Assembly: GCF_019703515.2 (NCBI RefSeq)
Contig: NC_059372.1
Location: 12,279,992-12,343,991 of the forward strand
From: Myxocyprinus asiaticus
Lineage: Eukaryota > Chordata > Actinopteri > Cypriniformes > Catostomidae
Length of the DNA: 64,000 nucleotides
Direction of reading: 5' to 3'
Of the stretch, positions 11,240-19,985 are shown piece by piece. The notes below the pieces were generated by a model. That model saw only the letters and a program-made list of their open reading frames with translations, had not been told where the DNA came from and did not search any database. Each line of letters begins with the position of its first letter. Within the stretch, counting starts at the first letter, position 1. Position numbers and translations under genes: made by a program.

Positions 11240-11937
11240 GGTGTGAGAGTAATCAGTCTTTACTATGCAAAACAGAAGCCCAACATCAACACTGTCCAGA
11301 AGCGCTTCCAACTTCTCTGGGCTCGGTCTTACCTTAGATGGCAAGTAGAACAGTGGAACTATGTGTTTTGGTCTGAAAAGTCCACATTTAATTTCTTTTT
11401 TTTTTTTTTTTTAAACAAAGCCGTTGTGTTATCCGGGCCAAAGAGGAAAAGGGCCATTCAAGCTGTTATTAGCATCAGGTCCAAAAGCCAGTGTCTGTAT
11501 GGGCCAGGGGTGTATCAGTGCCCATGGCATGGGTAACTTGCACATCTGTGAGAACACCATGAATACAGACAAATTTTGGAGCAACATATACTGCCATCCA
11601 GCACCGTCTTTTCCAGGGACATCCCTGCATTTTCCAGCAGGACAATGTCATACCATATACTGCCCGGATTACAAGTGCAGGGCTGTGTAAGCAGAGAGTG
11701 TGGGTGCTAGATTGGCCTGCCTGCAGTCCTGACCTGTCTCAATTGAGAATGTGTGGTGCATTATTAAGAGCATTAGATGGCAACAAAGACCCCGTACAAT
11801 TGTGCAGCTAAAGACCTACATAATGGATGAATGGGGGATTCCACTTTCTAAACTTAACAAACTTGTGTCTTCCGTGCCCAAATGCTTAATACGTGTTATT
11901 AGAAGAAATGGTGATGTAAACACTCGACTGTAAACAC
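11240..11937 (+). pseudogene. Mariner-like transposase, C-terminal fragment
   Basis: This is the distal half of the split mariner-like element. It encodes LYYAKQKPNINTVQKRFQLL, then WARSYLRWQ, then, after a poly-T expansion, a catalytic-core stretch. The stretch includes QQDNVIPYTARITSAGLC (second catalytic aspartate) and VWVLDWPACSPDL. A one-base deletion next to the expected proline shifts the frame just before IENVW, which holds the third catalytic residue. The C-terminal part then reads KTYIMDEWGIPLSKLNKLVS. Several frameshifts make it a pseudogene. Confidence 0.75.
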
Positions 11938-12137
11938 TCGACTGTCCCAACTTTTTTGGAGCATGTTGCAATCATCTGATTTGAAATGACTGTACATAAA
12001 AAATAAAAAAAATTCACAGGGTAAAACACTGCATAATGTGTAGTTGTAGAGCTTTCAATATAGCAAAAGGTGATTATAGTTTTTGTTTTTATTAGCATTT
12101 TTCATACTGTCCCAACTTTTTCAGAATTGGGGTTGTA

Positions 12138-14335
12138 AATCAGAATTACTTTTTTTTTTTTTTTGTCAATGAAAGTATCGTAATTTGATTTGGTCATCAG
12201 CACAAAAGTGAACAAATATTCATATTCAAGTGAGGACACTTAAAAAAGACAATGACAAAGAGATAAACGCTGTAGTGTTTCAACATATGCACCAGAGAAT
12301 CTAGTGTGCAGCCATATTGAAAATGTTGTCTCGGAACTTCCGTTCTAGCGGTTCTATATAGATATCTATGGTGTTGATGTCAAAGTGTAATTAGCTAGTG
12401 AAATGGATTTACCGTTTATAGAGTTGTCATAAGCTATCATGGGTATTTTAAAGTGTTCTGGGGATATCATAATGACTGGAATTGTAGCAGAGAGATTTTA
12501 AAACAAGAGTAATTCAATCATAAATACACAAGATCCTATCTTCACGCTGTGGATGTACTGATATTCTTCTGTGTTCCTGAAACTCCAAGAAACAACACAA
12601 AGTCATTAAAAATATCTCTGTAAGAAACCCCTAGCCATCTTTTCGTGTCATTCACCCATCGTGATTTTGTTAAGGTGAGACGATTTTTGAGTGTTATACC
12701 GGGACGGGGGAAGGGTACATCTATATACACACATTCACGCATATATACATGTAAAAGTGTATGTTTTATTTTATATTCCGTTTACAACATTTTTAATCAC
12801 ATTTAAACCTCTAAAAAATGTATGGTGACAAATTAATTTTAAAGAGTACAATTGTACTTTTCTTTATGTTATGAACTTGCATGTGAAATTATATGACCTG
12901 TCACTGTTGGAAATTTAATGTTAACTACACATTTTAACAAAAATTATTAACAAGTTGAAACCTAAAAATTAAGCAGAATTATACATTTAACAATTAAACA
13001 CTTGTATCATGAAAAAGTACAGAGTGTCATAGCTGTCCGAATGTGATCTGCCAGGTCCAGTTTACCTCCGTAGGTGTCGGAAAAAAGGAACATTTAGAGT
13101 GACAGAAAAAAACATCTCACTAGAATTTTCATGTAGTAAAGGGGTGGAGTAGACTCACACCATCAACTCTTGGGGAAAAATACTTTCTGTGCTCCCACAC
13201 ATATCCATTTTGATCGACTCTTCTCAGTAGCTTCAGTACAAGCAAGAAGTTAGATGACAAAATTTGAAAGAGCGAAGTGCGGGAAAGGGGCAGGGCTGAA
13301 TAAGGTGAATATATGGGGAAAAAAGGGAATGTGATGCTACAGTATAAGTAATAAATGTACAGCTTACAGCTCATGAGAAATGCATGGAAATTGAGAGTTG
13401 TACTAGTTACATGTAATTTACATAATCACATTTGAAGTTTAAAATTTGTAAGTGTTCAGTGAGAAGGAAGAAAGCTACAGGATATAAGCTGTCATCTTTC
13501 CTCTCTCAGCAAACTGATACTGTGGCTTTTAATGTGTTCTGAGAGCACATGCTAAAAAATTGAGAATGGGGAACTAATTGAATTCAAATTTACTTCAAGA
13601 GTGTTTTAACAAAAAAGCTTCACCGCCTTTTAGCGTGACACACAGCATGAGCGAGAACAAGGTGATATTATTAAGTGTTTAACAACAGGGTGTCTGCAAA
13701 ATGAATATTAAAACAAGAATCTGCAGCCACATATCTGAATAATCTGATGTAAACTCCCCCTGTGACATTAGAATGCTAGTTTAACAGTGGGTTGTTTCAC
13801 GAGTTCACTCTTGCTGTGCGCGGGAGGCCTGAGGCCTTCACTATTGTGGGAGGTGTTCCTGTTAGTCTGCTGTCTTCTTAAGCTCTGCCGAATGTCGGCT
13901 TCTGAGCTTTCCTGTGACTGGAGAACATTACCTTCTCATGTATCAAGGAGGCCCTCTGTTAAAGACGCTCATGGTGAGGAAAAGGTAGTGAGTTTTTCTG
14001 CAAATATCATGCAAGCCACCATTCAGATCGAACTAATTCGTTAAAAAACCAAAACAACACCAACAAGACGCAGCACAACAAACAGAATGCACAACAGTTG
14101 AACTTGTTAACTTGATACAGCATCTAGAAAACGCAGTGTTCCTGCGTGTGAAGCTGAAAAAAAAGATGCAACGCCACAGTCAAAGAAGTCTGTTTAGTGT
14201 TTACATAAAAAACAATCGAAAAACAGAACGAGTGAAAACAAATATGCATTGGGGGTATTCTCTCTCTCTGGGCTCTGTCGTGGGGTCCTCTTATCGCTCA
14301 TCCTGAATTACTGCAACAAGAAACATCTGTTAGAC
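12138..14335. other. No gene recognised
   Basis: About 2.2 kb between the mariner-like element and the gypsy-type pol remnant. A minus-strand ORF at 12742-12542 encodes a protein-like patch (SRWVNDTKRWLGVSYRDIFN) that may be a relic exon of a repeat-encoded protein. No long frame or clear homologue is recognised. The flank beside the pol remnant (13780-14335) could contain its 3' LTR, but I found no copy of it on the 5' side. Confidence 0.4.
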
Positions 14336-15753
14336 TTAATTATCATCCAGGGATGAATACTTACCGCTTCCCCTCTCCCTGGATGGACGCTCAACCACGC
14401 CCTCACCACACACCCCACTCAGGCCAGGGAGCCATCTGGCCTGCCCACCACTCCCCCCCTTTCTGGAGAGGAAATCTGCGACAGCCATCTGCGCCCCTGG
14501 TGTGTGGACCACCTCGAAATTAAAAGGCTGTAACGCCAGATACCAACGGGTGATCTGCACATTAGTATCCTTCATGTGGTGGAGCCACTGGAGCATGGCG
14601 TGGTCTGAACAGAGGGTGAAGGCACACCCCAACAGGTAGTAGCGGAGAGTGAGGACTGCCCACTTAAGGGCCAAACATTCCTTCTCTATGGTGCTCTCAA
14701 AGAGAGCTTCTGACTAACGTACAGCACTGGCCATTCCTCCCCCTCCACCACCTGCGAGAACACTGCCCCCAACCCCCTGTCTGAAGCGTCCATCTGAAAG
14801 GGAGCAACAGGTGTATGTAAAAGCGGTCTGCCACAAAGTACAGCTTTCATTTGCATAAACGCCTGTTGACACTGCTCCATCCACTGGACCGGATCTGATG
14901 CTGCCTTTTGAGTAAGATCAGTCAGCGCCAAGAACTGTCTTACCTCCTTTTTGGTCTTTGGTCTCAGAGAGGCTGCAATTGCTGCAGTTTTATCAATTTA
15001 GTGCCGCACCTGCCCATGGCCCAAGTGGAAGCCCAGATACCGTATCTCCACCCGCCCAATTGTGTACTTCTTCGGGTTTTCCGTGAGCCCCGTTCGTCTC
15101 AACGATCTCAGGACAGCCCACAGATGTTGCTGTTGCCGCTGCCAGTCATTATTGTACATAATGATATTGTTTAAATAGGCAGTGGCATAGGCACCGTGTG
15201 GTCTGAGAATTCGGTCCATGAGCCGCTGGAACGTAGCCGGGGCCCCAAACAAACCAAATGGAAGCGTCATGAATTGGTGTAAGCCGAATGGTGTGGAGAA
15301 GGCCGTTTTCTCACGGGATATTGAGGTTAAGGGGATTTGCCATTAGCCTTTTGTCAAATCCAGTGTCGAATAAAAAATGAACTGTGCCTAACCGATCGAG
15401 CTGTTCATCAATACGAGGCATTGGGTATGCATCAAATTTATACACAGCATTTACCTTTCAATAATCCATGCAGAACCAGACTGACCTGTCGCTCTTAGGA
15501 ACCAGCACTACCGGGATGGACCAGTCACTGTTTCTATTACTCCTATCTCAAGCAGTTCCTCTCGTACCACTTTTTTCTTGTGCTCGGGAAGTCGGTAGGG
15601 ACGAGTACGTACCACTACCCCGGGTGTAGTCTCGATATAGTGCTGTATGAGGTTTGCTTTCTGCAACTTGGCAACATCTGTGAGTTGAGATGGTGAGAGG
15701 TGGTCTCCACAAGTGATGGGGGTGAGATGATTATTTTTTTTTGTAATTAACAT
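14336..15753 (-). pseudogene. Reverse transcriptase-RNase H remnant of the Gmr1-type element
   Basis: It would copy element RNA into DNA. The minus strand shows, in order, YRLPEHKKKVVREELLEIGV (RT N-terminal part), a damaged stretch near 15500-15270, and LPFGLFGAPATFQRLMDRIL. The catalytic box reads YLNNII where the family has YLDD, so both aspartates are changed. RRTGLTENPKKYTIGRVEIR and the linker follow, then RNase H with FQMDASDRGLGAVFSQVVEG and AFTLCSDHAMLQWLHHMKDT. The frame ends at a TAA near 14336. Several frameshifts and the changed catalytic box show that it is not active. Confidence 0.85.
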
Positions 15754-15799
15754 TTTATATTAAATCATACAATAACAACAAAACAAAAAAATGCAAAAC

Positions 15800-15851
15800 A
15801 TATATATATATATATAATAACATAACAAACAGACACACACATACATGTATG

Positions 15852-15909
<58 letters not shown>

Positions 15910-16024
15910 CATACATTATATACATACATACACATATACACACATATATACATATACACACACACACACACACACATATACATACATACATACATACATA
16001 CATACATACATACATACATACACA
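15800..16024. repeat. Compound microsatellite (TA)n, (CA)n, (ATAC)n
   Basis: A 220 base stretch of TA, CA and ATAC units in the 3' region of the inserted L1. The position corresponds to the microsatellite at 5011-5101 in the related LINE. The Y/I- and C/V-rich ORFs here are products of the repeat. Confidence 0.97.
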
Positions 16025-16056
16025 TAATAATCATACTCACTTAAAACTATATTACA

Positions 16057-16296
16057 CTACTCTCTCTCCACCCGAGAGCCCTCCAAAAATTCCAAATACC
16101 TGCCCCATTTCCGGATAAACAAAACCAAGTCACCCCGTCTTCCCGATGACACCTCCTCATAAGCCGCCACCCTCCCCATCTCTGTGCACCACTCCGGATA
16201 TGGGGGCGCACCAGCTGACCTCCAACCCCTCAAAATAACCTGCCTGGCGATCATCAAACAGGTCAGAACCCAATTCTCTATATGACTATCCCCCAC
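16057..16296 (-). pseudogene. L1 ORF2 C-terminal fragment
   Basis: Encodes GDSHIENWVLTCLMIARQVI, LRGWRSAGAPPYPEW and SSGRRGDLVLFIRKWGRYLE, which is the far C-terminal end of the same LINE ORF2 seen near 4740-4990. It lies on the minus strand immediately after the deletion junction and ends at a stop before the 3' untranslated region. Confidence 0.75.
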
Positions 16297-16297
16297 A

Positions 16298-16745
16298 TCA
16301 ATGACCGCCCCATCGCCCAGAACACAAAGTCTGGGGTAAAACGAAACCCCAGTTCCGAGATTTTTCCGAGATATTTTCGAGATTTTCCAATTTTTCCAGA
16401 ATGTTTTTCAAGTCTGTTTTGGACGTGGGCGGATTAGCGGATAATTCCCTCTCTGATGTCTCCAGATAATCGATCCGTTTCTCAACATCTGCCACTCTTG
16501 TGACCAACTCAGAGAATTTTCTTTCCATCGCCGTAATCGATCGACGTATTACAGTGAGATCCTCCAAGTCAGCAACAACCTTCGTCAGCATCACCGAGAT
16601 GTTGGACAGTTGACGCTGATTTTCTTCTCCCGACGTGCCTTCCAAATCGAGTCCCTGGCTCACGCCAGCTCGGAGGTGTCAGCATGAGCACGTAAGTGTC
16701 TATTAATGTCTCCAGAGTCTGAGGATTTTGACTTCTTTGCCATGT
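16298..16745 (-). pseudogene. L1 ORF1 fragment fused to ORF2 end
   Basis: L1 ORF1 proteins bind element RNA through a trimeric coiled coil. The minus strand near 16745 reads MAKKSKSSDSGDINRHLRAH, followed after a break by LDLEGTSGEENQRQLSNISV and a heptad-rich region (VVADLEDLTVIRRSITAMER, then VTRVADVEKRIDYLETSERE), typical of the coiled coil. The frame continues to NISEKSRNWG and then crosses the deletion junction into out-of-frame ORF2 sequence (VLPQTLCSGRWGGH). No RNA-recognition domain remains. Confidence 0.75.
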
Positions 16746-17398
16746 TTACCTCAAAGAGCAATTATGTAACTGGGTGTATCGAATCTCACTGGATTATAAC
16801 ATGAAAATAATTTAAAAAACTAGCAAAGTGCGCAGAGCTAGCCGCTCATCCGTCTGCTTCTCGCATGGCATCACGTGACCCCCCGGGGGTGAGATGATTG
16901 GATTTTAAGTTCACCTCCGCCCGAGCTACACCCTCTCTGGAACCACCGTTGCCAATGTCACAGGGACCGCCTCCCTCCACAATTTCAGGAGTTTGAGGTG
17001 GTATATTTGACGTGCGTCACCTCTATCTGTTCATTTTACCTCAATCGAGATCCCCCACTCATCGTGTGACCTCAAAGGGCCCTTGCCACTTGGTGAGTAA
17101 TTTGGAGCTCAAGGTTGGGAGTAATACAAGCACTTTGTCTCCCGGTGCAAATTCCCATAGCCAAGCTCCCCTATCATACATTCTGGCTTTGGCATTCTTG
17201 TGCTTGGAGCAAATACTCCTGTGTTAGCTGACCCAAAGTGTGGAGTTTTGCTCTAAGTTTAAGAACGTACTGAATTTCGTTTTTACTATTTGAAGGTCCC
17301 TGCTTCCGAGCTTCCCGCATGACATCATATAGTAGCTTGAATGGGGAGGCTTGTGGAACCTCTCAAACTGCAAATAATAGGGGTTTGAACCACTTATC

Positions 17399-17914
17399 TC
17401 AATTCCTAGCATCCTCATGCATGAACTTACATATCATATTTTTCAGGGTCTTAATAAATCGTTCCACCAACCCATCTGTTTGTGTTTGGTAAACACTGGT
17501 GCAAATCGATTTAATACCCAATAATTCGTATAATTTGCGTAGTGTACATGACATGAAAGCTGTGCCTTGATCAGTGAGGATTTCTTTCGGAATCCCCACT
17601 CAAGAGATAATTCTGAAGAGTGCCTCTGCAACATTACATGCTGAGATGTTGCACAAAGGTACTGCTTCCGGATATCGCATTGCGTAATCCATCAGAACTA
17701 GAACAAAGCGATGTCTGCATGCTGACCGTTCTAATGGCCCGACCGTTCTTTCGAAGGGAACCTTGATTAACAGCATAGGGTGCAACGGTGCTCTTGGGGT
17801 GGCTGGTGGATTCACTAACTGACATTCACGGCATGCCGCACACCACTTGTGAACATCCCCGTGAGTGCCCTGCCAATAGAAACGGGCCATTAGATGGTTT
17901 AGTGATTTTCTCAC
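17399..17914 (-). pseudogene. Integrase remnant of the Gmr1-type element
   Basis: It would insert the DNA copy into the chromosome. The minus strand shows part of the zinc-binding domain (ARFYWQGTHGDVHKWCAACR, with a CX2C pair) and then the catalytic core. The position expected to carry the first catalytic Asp, just before VGPLERSA, reads ERT, so that residue is missing. The second Asp is in ILTDQGTAFMS and the Glu is in TDGLVERFIKTL. Two frames are needed to read it. Further downstream (about 17130-16900) KLLTKWQGPFEVTR matches the GPY/F module of gypsy integrases, with stops after it. Confidence 0.8.
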
Positions 17915-18192
17915 CCTAAGTGACCCACCATTGGATTATGATGAGTCGTCTGGAATAGCATTTCCCGACAGCTCCTCAGTATCAACAGCTGGGTTGTATC
18001 TTCTTTTGTCTGAGTGTCCTGCATCACTCAATACAATCTATCTCTAATAACTGAAAGTACGGATAAGTGAGTGCAACATCTGGCTGGAGACATTTACCAT
18101 CAATTTACCACTTTCACTTGATCAAAGGCGTGCTGTCCCGAAGGGTCACGTCTAGTGACTGCTCCAGAGGGAAATCCTCAGTGGGGAATCCT

Positions 18193-18678
18193 CTAAGGGC
18201 TGGGGAAGCTGAGACTTCCCCCTCCCTTACGTCCTTCTGATGTGGAGCTGACGTAAACAGCCCTGGCTCTATCTCCCCAGCCAGCGAGTCTAGACCCATC
18301 TACACACATTCCCCTCAATAAAGTAGTAAATGCTGGCCAATTAATTCCCAAAATTAGTTGACGGGTGAGGCAGGAATTAACCGCAGCCTTGATACTATGT
18401 TTCTGTCCCTGAAAATTAATAGTAACTGTCACTACAGGGTAATTTTTAATATCCCCGTGCACACACCTCACCTTCACCTTCCGTCCCGTGCCCAAAACCT
18501 CGTTTTGAACCAAACATTGGTGGATAGTGGTTTGATTACAATCAGTATCCACCAAGGCTTGATATGTACTTCCCCTGATACTCACAGGTATGCGGTGCAT
18601 TCCAGCTCGATCGGGGGCAGCCTGTGGGGTGTCGGGGACCTGGACCAATACTCCCAGCTCCAACAGTGAGGACTTCAT
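18193..18678 (-). pseudogene. Retropepsin-like protease remnant of the Gmr1-type element
   Basis: It would cleave the element polyprotein. The minus-strand frame of 161 residues contains PVSIRGSTYQALVDTDCNQT, where the usual D-S/T-G triplet is D-T-D, so the active-site glycine is lost. SCLTRQLILGINWPAF corresponds to the second conserved protease segment (ILG). It starts with ATG near 18678, directly after a primer-binding-site-like stretch, which suggests that gag is deleted. The integrase remnant follows downstream. Confidence 0.65.
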
Positions 18679-18730
18679 GTCAGCGTAAAAGCTTCCTCAG
18701 AATTCCTTGGATTTGGCACCACTGTAACAG

Positions 18731-19509
18731 GTCTGGACGTTGCAGAAATGAGGAAGCGGGGTTCAGGTAACGTCATACTTCTTTATTCGCTCTAAATATA
18801 GTCTGTATATCTCACTGCTATCAACATTTTGAATTGAAACAATAGATTCCAAACGATATATTCTCACCTGGAGCGAACATTCTCCCCGAATCGTGCGGTG
18901 ACAAAGTAAAGCTTTTTTTTACAGTGAGTGTGTAAATTTTTTGAACCAGAGCAGCTGATGCCGCTAAAGCACAGAAAGCTGTTCACCACCGACATTAAAC
19001 GCTGAAGCAACTCGAGGAAGAAATCCTGAAACAGCAGTGAGGATGTGTATTTCATTTGCATTAAATGCCTTAAAAACTGAAAAATAATAATAAATAATAA
19101 TAATAATAATAATTATCATATGGGTTCTCTTAATATGTAAATGATATTGCTGCATCACTGCCTTGCATCCCCATTAAAAATTATCTGATCTTATGTGGAT
19201 TGTCTTCATAATTTTTTACAGCTGCATTGTTTTGCTTTTGCATTTAATCTTACGTGAGTTCGCTTTCTATGGGAAAGGGTCATTCGTCAGTGATTCACCT
19301 CTCATGCTCGTGTCGCATTTGGTGTGAAAAGGCCTTTAGTCTTTTATTTACAGACTTCAAAGAAGGAGGCAAGTTGCAAAGTACCATTATTTTGTGAGCT
19401 TGTACATGTGGAGATAATTTACAGATAAATATTACCCAATAAAAATTGTCCACAATTTTGTACAAGATTTTCAGCTATTGGGTTCAGAAGTTTTACGCTG
19501 CCTTAGTGC
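18731..19509. other. Possible 5' LTR remnant and AT-rich sequence
   Basis: On the minus strand, GCGAATAAAGAAGTATGACG and the end CTGTTACA next to the primer-site-like stretch suggest U3-R-U5 sequence of the Gmr1-type element. No second copy was seen on the other side. The rest (an (AAT)n run near 19081-19115) has no gene. Confidence 0.35.
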
Positions 19510-19985
19510 CTAGTACTATCAGTAATTATGAGTATGTCACGTTCAAGTGCTTTGGTGTCCTAAAGAACAGGAAACATGAATGATGCCATGTTCATTCATA
19601 AATATTTCTTGAGAAGCTTTTATTTTGACACCAGACTACATATTACTTAATCAGCTTGCTGAAGATAATGGAATTTTGGTCAAATACAAGCTATTTTCAT
19701 GGTGTACAAATGTACAACATGCATCAAATGTTTGCTGATATATATAAATGAATATGACCGAAACGGCATGCGCTAACAATTAATAGAACCTGTCATTCAC
19801 TACAGAAACTGTACTCTCCTCCACCATTTGAAAGTATACGTCTCCTCTAAACTCTGAAACTCGGTATCAAAATTATCTCAGAGTTTCCCAGTTGTGATTA
19901 CAACTTGAGGGGTCTCGCATGTGCAGCTTCCAAGTGAGAAACTTGTACATTCTGATAGCATGCGAAGGCAGCATTATAGCACACT
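19510..19985 (-). repeat. Dispersed repeat, copy 2 (inverted partner of 8510-8990)
   Basis: The reverse complement matches 8510-8990 at an estimated 80-85% identity by eye, including CTCAAGAAATATT, GTCAAAATAAAAG, the AGAGTACAGTTTCTGTAGTG block and CATGCTATCAGAATG at the far end. No protein is encoded. Confidence 0.8.

Larger units (their letters stand above)
5700..12137 (+). mobile_element. Mariner/Tc1-like element, split by about 5 kb of later insertions
   Basis: The left end begins ACAACCCCAATTCCGAAAAA near 5701 and the right end reads TTTTTCAGAATTGGGGTTGT at 12117-12136, a matching inverted repeat. A longer inverted match includes CAAATCAGATGATTGCAACA near 5828 and its reverse complement near 11968. 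Left transposase-coding sequence runs to about 6175, and right coding sequence runs from about 11240 to 11935. Everything between is later insertion: a GAGTC-rich repeat with a SINE, and a gypsy fragment with a LINE inside. The family is a common fish IS630/Tc1/mariner-type transposon, recognised by eye. Confidence 0.75.
15737..16881 (-). mobile_element. Internally deleted L1-like LINE inserted in the Gmr1-type element
   Basis: On the minus strand it starts near 16881 with a GC-rich 5' untranslated region (GGTCACGTGATGCCATGCG), then ORF1 (coiled-coil part), and jumps near 16338 directly into the C-terminal end of ORF2 and the 3' region. It is the same family as the LINE at 1-5250, with obvious nucleotide similarity (CCCCAGACT...TGT...GGCGATGGGGC). 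The target sequence GGGGGTGAGATGATT is duplicated at both sides (15 bases, ending near 15734 and 16897), which shows that it landed by retrotransposition. The 3' end is A-rich and includes a large microsatellite. Confidence 0.85.
14336..18730 (-). mobile_element. Gmr1-type Ty3/gypsy retrotransposon with integrase before RT, degenerate
   Basis: On the minus strand the order is protease (18678-18193), integrase zinc-binding part and core (17914-17399), integrase C-terminal GPF-type region (about 17130-16890), an inserted L1 (16881-15737), reverse transcriptase (15753-14998), then RNase H (14931-14336). Ordinary Ty3/gypsy elements have integrase last. Integrase before RT with gypsy-like sequences is the arrangement known for Gmr1-like elements of deuterostomes. 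Upstream of the protease a TGGTGCCAAATCC stretch near 18720 resembles a primer-binding site, so gag appears to be missing. An AATAAAG lies just upstream in a possible LTR. A matching pair of LTRs was not found. Key catalytic residues are lost, so it is dead. Confidence 0.8.

Noticed and set aside
13780..14335. 3' LTR of the Gmr1-type element
   Set aside because: Position would fit, but I could not find a matching copy near 18730-19500, so an LTR pair cannot be claimed.
15960..16022. Possible CRISPR-like or satellite array of ATAC units
   Set aside because: A simple microsatellite without spacers, in a eukaryotic LINE tail.
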